NCBI RefSeq assembly: GCF_004123795.1
Contig: NZ_MSSM01000012.1
Span: forward strand, 1 to 46,258
Source of the DNA: Lacticaseibacillus chiayiensis
Lineage (GTDB): Bacteria > Bacillota > Bacilli > Lactobacillales > Lactobacillaceae
Reading direction: 5' to 3'
DNA: 46,258 bases
Each line of letters starts with the position of its first letter. Position 1 is the first letter of the stretch. The notes under the pieces are model-generated. The model saw only the letters and a list, made by a program, of their open reading frames with translations, had not been told where the DNA came from and ran no database searches. Both the position numbers and the translations under genes were made by a program. Below, piece by piece: positions 17,860 through 27,098 of the stretch.

Positions 17860-18855
17860 ATGCGGATTTTAACGAAAAAAGATGTACAGGCAGTTTATAG
17901 CATGAAAGATGCGATCGCCGATGACAAAGTTGCCTTGGCAGCGTATTCCAAAGGCGATGCGACCGCACCTTTGCGAACGAATATTGACGTTAAAGCAGAA
18001 AATGGACAAAGCCTTTACATGCCGGGCTATGCAGCAGGCGAACAACCGGCGCTCGGCGTTAAAATCGTTTCGGTTTATCCTGATAATATTGATAAAGGCC
18101 TGCCGAGTGTTCCCGCAACGATGGTCAGTTTGGATCCGAAAACCGGTATCGTGTCGGCGATCATTGACGGTACTTACTTGACCCAGCTGCGAACTGGTGC
18201 GCTGCAAGGTGCTGCCACTGACTTGCTGGCGAATCCCGATGCCAAAGTTGCCACGCTAATCGGGACTGGCGGTCAGGCAGCAACACAACTAGAGGCGATG
18301 CTCAATGTTCGTCAGTTAACGCGCGTGTATGTTTCAGATATTGACCACGAGCGCGCAACCAAATTTGCTCAAGACATGACCGCACGTTTCGGCAAGCAGT
18401 TTCATGTCGACATCCTGCCAGTCAATGATCTTTCGAAGGCGATTCGCGCGTCCGATATCATCACATCCGTTACGACATCGAAGCAGGCCACGTTTGATGC
18501 GGCCGATGTTCAGTCCGGCACCCACGTTAACGGCATTGGCGCCTACACCCCGCAAATGCATGAAATTCCGGTTGAACTCGTCAAGCAAGCAGATGTGGTC
18601 GTTTTTGACACGATGGACGGTGTTTTGGCCGAAGCCGGCGATATGATCACGCCGCTGAAAGAAGGGCTGGTCACCAAAGCGCATTATGCCGGTGAACTTG
18701 GGCAGTTGATTAATGGCAAGATTAAAGGCCGGAAGAATCATGATCAAGTGACGCTGTTTAAGGCTGTTGGGACAGCGGTGTTAGATGTCGTCGTGGCTGA
18801 GAGAATTTTGCAGGCGGCGGAGAAGAAGCAGGTGGGGACGAAAGTTGAGCTTTGA
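17860..18855 (+). CDS. Ornithine cyclodeaminase/mu-crystallin family oxidoreductase
   Basis: This 331-residue NAD(P)-dependent enzyme belongs to the OCD/mu-crystallin/alanine dehydrogenase family. Family features: PLRTNIDV (substrate-binding Arg), YMPGYA, LGVKIVSVYPDN with the conserved Lys, DGTYLTQLRTGALQGAATDLLA, the Rossmann glycine motif LIGTGGQAATQLEAM, and HVNGIGAYTPQMHEI. Members reduce imino acids or deaminate amino acids such as ornithine, or act on ketimines. The ATG at 17860 follows GGGAGG. The gene shares an apparent operon with the TauE-like permease and ends before a strong terminator shared with the convergent pyruvate oxidase gene. Confidence 0.87.
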   Translation: MRILTKKDVQAVYSMKDAIADDKVALAAYSKGDATAPLRTNIDVKAENGQSLYMPGYAAGEQPALGVKIVSVYPDNIDKGLPSVPATMVSLDPKTGIVSAIIDGTYLTQLRTGALQGAATDLLANPDAKVATLIGTGGQAATQLEAMLNVRQLTRVYVSDIDHERATKFAQDMTARFGKQFHVDILPVNDLSKAIRASDIITSVTTSKQATFDAADVQSGTHVNGIGAYTPQMHEIPVELVKQADVVVFDTMDGVLAEAGDMITPLKEGLVTKAHYAGELGQLINGKIKGRKNHDQVTLFKAVGTAVLDVVVAERILQAAEKKQVGTKVEL

Positions 18856-18888
18856 TCAGCTGACTGTTCCTGTAAAAGTCCCACAACA

Positions 18889-18936
18889 AAAAGCCGCCTC
18901 GATTTTCCTTTTCGAAAATCGAGGCGGCTTTCTCAT
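18889..18936. terminator. Bidirectional terminator between convergent genes
   Basis: 18890-18907 and 18914-18931 form a perfect 18-pair stem (AAAGCCGCCTCGATTTTC and its complement) around a six-base loop. Runs of A and T on both flanks suit termination from both sides. Confidence 0.9.
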
Positions 18937-18992
18937 GTACTAACAATGAAACAAGATGAAGTGGCCGGAGAACTGCAGTAGCCACCCACTAA

Positions 18993-20795
18993 CTAAAACC
19001 CGCCTTCACTGTTACCAGCCTTACGCACAGACAATCCCGCTTCCTTCAAGAAATCCGCAAACGGACGCAACCCTTGCGCCTCATAACGCTTAACAAAAGC
19101 ATTGATCTCTTCTTTGGAGAACTTGGCCGGATCCAGTTTCAATTTCTCAACTGGCATCGGCCGATCCCCTGAGATCACCGCATCGATCAAAACTGGTTCT
19201 GTCTTGGCGATTTTCTTTGCCTTGGCAAAAGTTGGCGCCAATTCCTCGATTTTAGTGACGCGGAAGCCTTTCATATTGACGGCTTTGGCGACCAAACTAA
19301 AGTCAATGTCATCGAATTCGACACCGATGAAGTCGTTTTTGTTGGTGTCTTCCTGCTCGTCTTTGATGAAGGCATATTGCTTGTTGGTGAAAATGACGTT
19401 GATGGCTGGCAGGTGATATTGAACTTGGGTGACGAGATCCTGCATGGTCATTGCCGCGCCGCCGTCTCCGGACAGGTTGAAGATTTGCCGATCCGGGAAG
19501 TCCAGCTTGGCCGCAATTGCACCGGGGATGCCGACGCCCATCGTCGCAAACAGGTTGGATGTGAAGTGGCGATGCTTCGGCGTTAAATTCAGATTGCGGT
19601 TGGCGTTTAGGTTGATGTCGCCAACGTCAATCGAGAAAATGGCATCTTCGTCGGCAATGTCATTAACAGCCTTGAGAACCTGATAAGCTTGGAGTTCGCC
19701 GGATTGCTTATTTTCCAGTTTTGTGAGGTAGTCACGCCAATTTTGTCGGTTGGCTAGGTTGGCTTTCCACCACGGGGTTTCCTCGCGTTCGCTGACTTGT
19801 TCAAGCACCTGTTGCAAGGTGGCTTTGGCATCAGCTAAAATGGCAACCTCTGCTTGATGACGTTTGCCTAACTTAGCCGGATCAACGTCAATCTGGAGGA
19901 AGTGCTGCGTATTTTTAAACGCATTCGAGACTTCCGCAAATGGATAGTTGTTCCCGATGAATAAAACAGTGTCGGCCTGCGCCAATGCTTCATTGGCAGG
20001 TTTTTGCGCGACTCGGTTAGCGGAACCTAAGTATGCAGGGTAACGGTCAGGAACAATGCCTTTTGCAGGATAAGTACTCATTAATGGAATCTTCAGGAGT
20101 TCGCTGAGTTGTTGCAGCTCCTTGCCAGCCGTGTACGCACCAATGCCGTAATAGATGACCGGGCGTTTGGCATCGACCAGCTCCTGTGTCAGTCTTTTCA
20201 CCAAGTCGGGATCAGGAACGGGTAAAAGTGGCTTTTGGTGGTTGATGGCGGAAGCATACCAACTATTTTGCGGGATTTCCTGCCATGGCAGATCAACCGG
20301 AATTTGCACCACAGACACGCCTTGGTTGGCATAAGCGCGGCGAATCGCTTCATCAATCACGTGCGGCAAGGTTCGCGCGCTAACAGCCGTTACATTATAA
20401 GTAGCCACGTCAGCATAAATCGGATTCTCATTCATTTCCTGAAAAGTATCCATATTCATACCGGTCGTGCCGAATTGGCCAATCAATGCCAACACCGGCA
20501 CGTGGTCTTCACGCGCGTCATACAACCCGTTCATCAAATGCGTGCCACCCGGTCCAGCCGAGCCAAAGCAGACGCCGATTTTACCCGTCAGCTTGGCATC
20601 AGCCGCGGCAGCCATCGCCCCGACCTCCTCATGCCGAACCTGAATATAATGGATGTTTTCCTTCTCAGCAGACAAAGCATCCATGATTGAATTAAACGAG
20701 CCACCCGGAATCCCGTATAAATGATCCACCTGCCACGCTTCCAAAACCTTCACGACGGCAAGCCCAGCTGCAATGGTTGAACGATCATTGGGCAT
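18993..20795 (-). CDS. spxB: Pyruvate oxidase
   Basis: This 600-residue TPP/FAD enzyme converts pyruvate, phosphate and oxygen to acetyl phosphate, CO2 and hydrogen peroxide. Sequence signs: VKVLEAWQVDHLYGIPGGSF at the N-terminus, the TPP-activating Glu in VRHEEVGAMAA, CFGSAGPGGTHLMNGLYDA, a central FAD-binding domain, and the TPP-binding GDGGAAMTMQDL followed by NVIFTNKQYAFIKDEQE. Length is normal for lactic acid bacterial pyruvate oxidase. I chose the ATG at 20795, 11 bases after GAGGAG; a GTG at 20807 is adjacent to that site and too close. The promoter overlaps a cre box, so expression should rise when glucose falls. Peroxide and extra ATP are the expected benefits in air. Confidence 0.92.
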   Translation of the reverse strand: MPNDRSTIAAGLAVVKVLEAWQVDHLYGIPGGSFNSIMDALSAEKENIHYIQVRHEEVGAMAAAADAKLTGKIGVCFGSAGPGGTHLMNGLYDAREDHVPVLALIGQFGTTGMNMDTFQEMNENPIYADVATYNVTAVSARTLPHVIDEAIRRAYANQGVSVVQIPVDLPWQEIPQNSWYASAINHQKPLLPVPDPDLVKRLTQELVDAKRPVIYYGIGAYTAGKELQQLSELLKIPLMSTYPAKGIVPDRYPAYLGSANRVAQKPANEALAQADTVLFIGNNYPFAEVSNAFKNTQHFLQIDVDPAKLGKRHQAEVAILADAKATLQQVLEQVSEREETPWWKANLANRQNWRDYLTKLENKQSGELQAYQVLKAVNDIADEDAIFSIDVGDINLNANRNLNLTPKHRHFTSNLFATMGVGIPGAIAAKLDFPDRQIFNLSGDGGAAMTMQDLVTQVQYHLPAINVIFTNKQYAFIKDEQEDTNKNDFIGVEFDDIDFSLVAKAVNMKGFRVTKIEELAPTFAKAKKIAKTEPVLIDAVISGDRPMPVEKLKLDPAKFSKEEINAFVKRYEAQGLRPFADFLKEAGLSVRKAGNSEGGF

Positions 20796-20864
20796 TTTCA
20801 ACTTCACTCCTCATTGTTGACAAACACTGCTGCACCATTAAATTTTGCACAATCTAACGGTTTT

Positions 20865-20902
20865 AATATAGCGCGCGTTTTATTTAGGGGCAAGCGCTTA
20901 CA
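20865..20902 (-). promoter_or_regulatory. Pyruvate oxidase promoter with overlapping cre box
   Basis: On the reverse strand TTGCCC (20888-20893) and TATATT (20865-20870) are spaced by 17 bases. The cre-like TGTAAGCGCTTGCC (20889-20902) overlaps the -35 box, a position suited to CcpA repression. The following stretch, 20903-21134, holds no convincing gene. Confidence 0.75.
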
Positions 20903-21134
20903 CGGCGAAGGGTGGTGTGGCGCTGTTTTTTTGGTGGTTTTTAAGGAGGGTATGTGTCCATTCAACGTTGGCGAGACGACTTGGATTGGTTGGAATCTCC
21001 GCTGAAGATATCGCTTCGTTGCAGTCTTTTGAAAGTAAGATTGCTTTTCACTAGTGGAATGAACACCGTATAGTGGAAATGTTGAATTTGGTTGAGAAGC
21101 GCAACTTTTGTGTCCCCTCCAAAGGACAGAATTC

Positions 21135-21148
21135 TGTAAGCGCTTATC
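21135..21148 (+). promoter_or_regulatory. cre-like palindrome upstream of the small HTH gene
   Basis: TGTAAGCGCTTATC contains the palindromic core TAAGCGCTTA shared by the other cre boxes here but departs from consensus at the last two positions. It lies 42 bases before the ATG at 21190. Confidence 0.45.
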
Positions 21149-21189
21149 AAACAACTTGCGATAATGATGATGGAAGGAGATGAGACCAG

Positions 21190-21507
21190 ATGACCACCGA
21201 TCTTGCGCAGTCAGTGATTCATCTACTTCAAGACCAACAGGGTTTCATGACTTCTAATGAGCTGGCCGGAAAGCTTCAGGTTTCTTACAAAACGATTCAG
21301 CGAGTTGTGAGTCGCATCAATCGAGCCTATGGCAACAACGTGATCACTTCTGAGAAAGGGCGTGGGTACAAACTAGATTATGAGCGCTTTTTGTTAAGCA
21401 GACTGAGTGGCAGATCGCCGAAAGATCTCTCGTTTCCTGTTGTTCGGGGATTACAGGAAGTTGTCACAGAGAAAAGCCTGAAGACGTTGATGCTTCAGGC
21501 TTTTTAA
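21190..21507 (+). CDS. Stand-alone HTH protein, likely truncated PRD regulator
   Basis: This 105-residue protein is the N-terminal DNA-binding part of an Mga/BglG-type regulator: an HTH with FMTSNELAGKLQVSYKTIQR (about residues 19-38) and a wing segment ITSEKGRGYKLDY. The PRD, EIIB and EIIA domains usual in such regulators are missing. The last codons (KSLKTLMLQAF) are the translation of an intrinsic terminator, so the frame seems to run by chance into it. It could be a remnant of operon C's former regulator or a functional mini-regulator competing for operators. AAGGAGATGAG provides a fair ribosome binding site. Confidence 0.65.
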   Translation: MTTDLAQSVIHLLQDQQGFMTSNELAGKLQVSYKTIQRVVSRINRAYGNNVITSEKGRGYKLDYERFLLSRLSGRSPKDLSFPVVRGLQEVVTEKSLKTLMLQAF

Positions 21508-21508
21508 A
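21477..21508 (+). terminator. Intrinsic terminator overlapping the end of the HTH gene
   Basis: AGCCTGAAG and CTTCAGGCT form a nine-pair stem around a nine-base loop and are followed by TTTTT; the stop codon is within the T-run. Confidence 0.85.
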
Positions 21509-21604
21509 GCCATGGCAACAGAGGCTGACACATTAAAATGCCGCACACCATTAAGGAATATTTGCAACGGAACATAGCCGTTGTAGATTGACCCAGAATA
21601 TCAT

Positions 21605-21638
21605 CCCCAAGCCTGCCAGTCAGGCTTGGGGAGTTTTT
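21605..21638 (+). terminator. Second intrinsic terminator upstream of operon C
   Basis: CCCCAAGCCTG and CAGGCTTGGGG form an eleven-pair stem followed by AGTTTTT. No gene ends just before it; a short CAACGG/CCGTTG dyad lies at 21565-21583. It might end a small RNA or be left over from a lost gene. Confidence 0.8.
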
Positions 21639-21712
21639 ATTGGTTGAATTTATTTAAAAACTTGGCCACCAAATTGAAAATATATAAACGCAGCAACCAC
21701 AAAAAAATGAGC

Positions 21713-21781
21713 CGAAAACGTTTACAAAACGGATGTGACCTGTTAATATAAAGTCATTCGAACGAATATTCATTCGAATGA
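21713..21781 (+). promoter_or_regulatory. Operon C promoter with cre box and operator palindrome
   Basis: cre CGAAAACGTTTACA (21713-21726) has one mismatch to consensus and overlaps the -35 TTTACA (21721-21726). The -10 TAATAT (21744-21749) is 17 bases on. Just past it, TCATTCGAA (21754-21762) and TTCGAATGA (21773-21781) form a perfect inverted repeat at the expected transcription start, a typical repressor operator, perhaps for the GntR/HutC protein encoded at the end of the operon. Confidence 0.72.
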
Positions 21782-21855
21782 TTTTACAACAACGCGCGTC
21801 GTTTGTGTTTGTGACATTTGCAAGGAAAAAATAAAAGTAAGGAGATAAGTTTGCT

Positions 21856-22173
21856 ATGAGCAAGAGGACAATCATGCTTGTGTGTGCTGCTGGTATGTCA
21901 ACCAGCATGTTGGTTAAAAAGATGGAGGATGCTGCAGCTAAAGAAGGCGTTGATGCGAAGATTTTCGCAACTTCTACTGCAGATGCTCACGATAAACTGG
22001 ATTCCGAAAAGCCTGACGTTTTGATGTTAGGACCGCAAGTGCGGTATTTAGAAAACGACTTCAAGAAGGATTTAAATATTCCGGTAGAAGTTATCAACAT
22101 GCAAGATTATGGATTGATGAAGGGCGATAAGGTTCTTAAGACTGCTCTTGATTTGATTGATAAAAAGAAGTAG
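21856..22173 (+). CDS. PTS cellobiose-type EIIB (operon C)
   Basis: This 105-residue EIIB carries its phospho-acceptor Cys10 in MLVCAAGMSTSMLVKKM, the standard cellobiose/lactose pattern, followed by VLMLGPQVRYL and a typical INMQDYGLMKGDKVL end. It is the first gene of operon C; TAAGGAGATAAG precedes the ATG. It lies 9 bases before EIIA. Confidence 0.93.
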   Translation: MSKRTIMLVCAAGMSTSMLVKKMEDAAAKEGVDAKIFATSTADAHDKLDSEKPDVLMLGPQVRYLENDFKKDLNIPVEVINMQDYGLMKGDKVLKTALDLIDKKK

Positions 22174-22182
22174 GGGACTTTC

Positions 22183-22506
22183 ATGGACGAAAAACAACAG
22201 TTGATGGTGATGCAACTAATCATGGCAGGCGGTAATGCCAAAGGATCTGCTTTTGAAGCGATTAAAGCTGCTAAAGTCGGTGATTTCAACACTGCGGAAG
22301 CTAAGCTCAAGGAAGCCGACAAGTTCTTGGCAGACGCCCATAATGCGCAAACTGGAATGCTGACAGATGAGGCTCAGGGCCATCATCAACCGGTTTCGTT
22401 GTTAATGGTTCACGGGCAGGATCACGTCATGAACGCGATTACTTTCCGTGATTTGGCAGGAGAAGTTGTCGATCTTTACCGTAAAATTTTAGACAAATCG
22501 AAATAG
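22183..22506 (+). CDS. PTS cellobiose-type EIIA (operon C)
   Basis: This 107-residue EIIA has the family opening MQLIMAGGNAKGSAFEAIKA and the phosphorylated His77 in the canonical LLMVHGQDHVMN. Length and motif are normal. It transfers phosphate from HPr to the EIIB just upstream. Nineteen bases separate it from the small membrane protein gene. Confidence 0.93.
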   Translation: MDEKQQLMVMQLIMAGGNAKGSAFEAIKAAKVGDFNTAEAKLKEADKFLADAHNAQTGMLTDEAQGHHQPVSLLMVHGQDHVMNAITFRDLAGEVVDLYRKILDKSK

Positions 22507-22525
22507 GCGAAAGGATGAGAACGCA

Positions 22526-23020
22526 ATGCCATCACAAAGTAAAGCGACGCATAATCAAAACCGTCAAGAGCTGAGCTTAACAAGTATGTACTTTAATCGC
22601 TATCTATTGATTCGGTATACAACCGCTGTTTTCTTCTTTGCCAATTTATACTGGTTCATTTTGAGCTTTAGTTCTGGAGGATTTATTAAGTGGTGGCCAA
22701 TGATTTTACTGATCGTTACCACAGCAGTAGCTATTGAACAAGTCAGCAAATATTGGCGACGTGATCATAAACTGCCGGTGACGAAAACAGGCTACCTTGT
22801 GCAACTGATCAGTAATTTTGTTGCATTAGTACTCATTGTAATGGGTTATGGGACAAAGATATTTCCGTTTTTCGGACCAAAGGGGGTATCGCTCATGACA
22901 ACAGTCCTACTCATTGGCATGGGAGGATGCTTCTACATTTTGGCTCGAGTTCACTTGATTGAGACAGACCGTGATCGTTATCTGAAACAGATTCAGCGCT
23001 TTGCTCAAAGTCTTCAATAA
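22526..23020 (+). CDS. Unassigned four-helix membrane protein inside PTS operon C
   Basis: This 164-residue protein has four hydrophobic segments (about residues 30-50, 58-76, 90-110, 118-138), with a charged N-terminus and a basic C-terminal tail (ETDRDRYLKQIQRFAQ). It is set between EIIA and EIIC in a tightly packed operon (gaps of 19 and 20 bases), with GAAAGGATGAG before the ATG. I recognise no family. It could assist assembly of the EIIC, modulate transport or sense the sugar. Operons A and D, otherwise similar, lack such a gene. Confidence 0.75.
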   Translation: MPSQSKATHNQNRQELSLTSMYFNRYLLIRYTTAVFFFANLYWFILSFSSGGFIKWWPMILLIVTTAVAIEQVSKYWRRDHKLPVTKTGYLVQLISNFVALVLIVMGYGTKIFPFFGPKGVSLMTTVLLIGMGGCFYILARVHLIETDRDRYLKQIQRFAQSLQ

Positions 23021-23040
23021 ACCGAAATGGGGAGAATAAG

Positions 23041-24405
23041 ATGGATTCAAGCAACAACAAATTATTTAAGTTTATGAATGCCCATTTAATGGGACCGATG
23101 GGGAAACTCGCCTCATTTAGAATTGTTCGTGGCGTTATGGCGGCAGGGATGGCATCGATTCCTTTTACGATTGTCGGATCAATGTTCTTGATTATTAATG
23201 TGTTGCCACAAAGTTTTCCTGCTCTGGCAGGCATCTGGAAAGTTTCGTTTGACAAAATTTCCAATCTTTACATGTTGGCAAATGGAGCCACAATGGGTAT
23301 TTTAGCACTCTACTTTTGTCTGGTCTTCGGATATGAATACACGCGGATTCAGGCACAAGAAGAGAAGATTGATGTCAACCCACTAAACGGTGCACTGCTT
23401 TCCATGATGGCTTTCTTCATGTGCATTCCGGAATTAGTCTTTAAAGGTGGAACAGCAACTTTAATCACACAAATCACAAAAGATAGCAAGATTATTGACG
23501 GTTACGCGATTTCTGGCGGCGTTACCCGACTTGGTACGACGGGCATTTTCACAGCCATCATCATGTCAATCATTGCAGTGAAGTTATACGCGTGGTTTGT
23601 CAAAAAGAATATTGTTGTTCGGATGCCTGATACGGTTCCGACAGGGGTTTCGCGTTCATTTACTGCTTTAATTCCAACCGCAGCTATCGCGTTAACGGTT
23701 ATTGTCATCAATGGCATTTTGATGGCCTTCAATACTGATATTTATAAAATTGTGGCGATTCCATTTGGTTTTGTGACGAATCTGACAAGTACGTGGGTGG
23801 GGCTATTAGTTGTGTACTTCATCATGCATGCCTTATGGATTGTCGGCATTCACGGAGCGACGATTGTAACGTCCTTCTTAACACCAATCGTGCTTTCAAA
23901 TATGCAGTTGAATCAAAAAGGTGCCAACATACCGTTCGCGGGAGAATTTAATAACTGCTTTGTCACAATCGGTGGATCTGGTGCGACACTCGGTATGGTT
24001 ATTTTCATTGCCTTTTTCGCAAAGTCAGCTCAATTAGGCGCTTTAGGTAAAGCCTCAATTGTTCCTGCTTTCTTCAATATTAACGAGCCGATTTTGTTTG
24101 GTATGCCGGTTGTCTATAACCCGTACACCGCGATTCCATTTTTCTTAGCACCTATGGCTTCCATGACCATCGCTTATTTTGCCATTGATTTTCATCTGGT
24201 TAAGCCGATGATTGCTCAGCCGGCATGGCCGACTCCGATTGGCTTATCTGCATTTATCGGCACTGCAGGGGATTGGCGGGCCATCATTCTTGCATTCATC
24301 TGTGCATTTGTCGCTTTTCTAATCTGGTTCCCATTCATTAAATTTTATGATGGTAAGTTATATAAAGATGAACAAGTCAAAGGTGCAGAAGAAGCTGCTG
24401 CTTAA
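23041..24405 (+). CDS. PTS cellobiose-type EIIC permease (operon C)
   Basis: This 454-residue permease has family features: LASFRIVRGVMAAGMASIPFTIVGSMF, the QAQEEKIDVNPLNGALLSM loop, VGIHGATIV, FVTIGGSGATLG, and KASIVPAFFNINEPILFGMP with the Asn-Glu-Pro motif. About ten membrane segments are visible. It should import and, with IIA and IIB of the operon, phosphorylate cellobiose or an aryl-beta-glucoside, which the GH1 enzyme immediately downstream would then cleave. Confidence 0.93.
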   Translation: MDSSNNKLFKFMNAHLMGPMGKLASFRIVRGVMAAGMASIPFTIVGSMFLIINVLPQSFPALAGIWKVSFDKISNLYMLANGATMGILALYFCLVFGYEYTRIQAQEEKIDVNPLNGALLSMMAFFMCIPELVFKGGTATLITQITKDSKIIDGYAISGGVTRLGTTGIFTAIIMSIIAVKLYAWFVKKNIVVRMPDTVPTGVSRSFTALIPTAAIALTVIVINGILMAFNTDIYKIVAIPFGFVTNLTSTWVGLLVVYFIMHALWIVGIHGATIVTSFLTPIVLSNMQLNQKGANIPFAGEFNNCFVTIGGSGATLGMVIFIAFFAKSAQLGALGKASIVPAFFNINEPILFGMPVVYNPYTAIPFFLAPMASMTIAYFAIDFHLVKPMIAQPAWPTPIGLSAFIGTAGDWRAIILAFICAFVAFLIWFPFIKFYDGKLYKDEQVKGAEEAAA

Positions 24406-24436
24406 TGAGTGAAAATTGTTAGTTGTGTTACGTTGA

Positions 24437-25888
<1,452 letters not shown>

Positions 25889-25913
25889 TCATATGCCCAG
25901 AGATTTTGCCGAA

Positions 25914-25944
25914 GCGCCTTTGCCCCATAAGCAAAGGCGTTTTT
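25914..25944 (+). terminator. Intrinsic terminator after operon C GH1
   Basis: CGCCTTTGC (25915-25923) pairs with GCAAAGGCG (25931-25939), followed by TTTTT. Confidence 0.88.
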
Positions 25945-25970
25945 ATATGGCATCAAACACGAATAAGCGC

Positions 25971-25999
25971 TAGTTCACAAGTTTAAATGGCGTTATAAT
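25971..25999 (+). promoter_or_regulatory. Likely promoter of the GntR gene
   Basis: A perfect -10 TATAAT (25994-25999) is preceded at 17 bases by a weak -35, TAGTTC (25971-25976). It suggests the regulator is transcribed on its own after the terminator at 25914-25944. Confidence 0.5.
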
Positions 26000-26058
26000 T
26001 CAACCTAAGACTTTGCTTAAGCGTATTAACTGGCGAATCACTAGGGGAGAGAAAAAGG

Positions 26059-26796
26059 TTGTCACAGCGAGAAAGTAAATATGATACAAAAGGACTTGTG
26101 AATCAGCTCCTAAAAGATATTCAACAAGGGGTCATTCAAGATGCGGAAGGTCAGCTTCCAACCGAACCCGAACTCATGGATCAGTATCATGTCACGCGAT
26201 ATACACTGAGACAGGCCTTAAAGAGTCTCGCCAATCTCGGTTATATTTATCAGGCTCATGGTAGTGGTACCTTTGCGCGTCCGCACCACGTGGAAGGCGC
26301 TATTTCGCTTCAAAACAATGTTGGACTGACTGAAGAAATGGCGAGACAAGGGAAAGTCGTTAAAACGACTCACATCAGTCAGGAAGTTGTTCCGCTGGCA
26401 GAAGCAGCATTTGTTCCTGAAAATCAGAAACTGGATAAATCCACTGAGCTTATCTCGGTGATTCGCCAACGAACGTTAGATGATGAGCCATTTTTAGTAG
26501 AACATTCTTATTATTTAAAATCTATCATAGGCGAAATTCCTGATGAGGCACTTAAAGGCTCATTGTTCGCATTCGTCAACAAAAAGCCAGGATTGAAAGT
26601 GGGTTTTATTGACTCTGTCATCGAGTGCGAGATGGTATCCGGACTGCCTGCGAAATTCTTTCATGTTCCAGACGGCAGTCCCAGTCTCGTTGTTCGGGAT
26701 GATTCGTATTTAAGTTCGGGAAAATTGTTTGCGTTTTCAAAAATTTTTTATGACTTCCGAAAGACAAAATTCTTTATGCTTAAGAAGATGCACTGA
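26059..26796 (+). CDS. GntR/HutC-family transcriptional regulator
   Basis: This 245-residue regulator has an N-terminal winged HTH (LPTEPELMDQYHVTRYTLRQALKSLANLGYIYQAHGSGTF, seen in parts such as VTRYTLRQALKSLANLGYI at about residues 45-63) and a C-terminal UTRA ligand domain (about 85-240; VIRQRTLDDEPFLVEHSYY). Members often bind a sugar phosphate and repress a sugar operon. The start is a TTG at 26059 after GGGGAGAG. Its position right after operon C, and the palindrome in that operon's promoter, suggest it represses operon C until the phospho-glucoside appears. Confidence 0.9.
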   Translation: MSQRESKYDTKGLVNQLLKDIQQGVIQDAEGQLPTEPELMDQYHVTRYTLRQALKSLANLGYIYQAHGSGTFARPHHVEGAISLQNNVGLTEEMARQGKVVKTTHISQEVVPLAEAAFVPENQKLDKSTELISVIRQRTLDDEPFLVEHSYYLKSIIGEIPDEALKGSLFAFVNKKPGLKVGFIDSVIECEMVSGLPAKFFHVPDGSPSLVVRDDSYLSSGKLFAFSKIFYDFRKTKFFMLKKMH

Positions 26797-26822
26797 TCCT
26801 AAGACATTTGAACAATTTAACG

Positions 26823-26877
26823 AAAAGTCGCTTATGCTTCGCAAGCTTGATCGAGGGGGTATAAAACGGCTTTTTTT
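26823..26877 (+). terminator. Probable terminator after the GntR gene
   Basis: AAAAGTCG (26823-26830) pairs with CGGCTTTT (26867-26874), followed by more T residues, with a smaller hairpin in the long loop. The rest of the gap (26878-27098) shows no gene and no riboswitch that I recognise. Confidence 0.5.
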
Positions 26878-27098
26878 CTTTTCTCATAACGCTTGGCATC
26901 AAATTATTCCCCGTTCCGCCTTTACACCCGAACATTTCTCCGATAAACTCAAAATACATTCAGGTAATACGGGCCCAAACATTCTGTGTAACAGCCGCGC
27001 AGAAAAGGCGTATCATCTGAAATAACCGAAATAAACACACGCATTCAGTATGTTTGCCAATTTTCGGCTTTCATACGGATGCACAGGGGGGACAGAAA

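Noticed and set aside
20235-20690. 151-codon forward frame inside the pyruvate oxidase gene
   Set aside because: Opposite-strand shadow of a clear enzyme; no ribosome binding site.
20947-21067. Small open frame after AAGGAGGG (about 39 codons from a GTG)
   Set aside because: There is a fair ribosome binding site, but the peptide has no recognisable features and the region shows no coding bias; not listed as a gene.
26878-27098. Possible SAM-type riboswitch ahead of the SAM hydrolase gene
   Set aside because: I looked for SAM-I and SMK-box-like patterns because of the downstream gene and found no convincing match.
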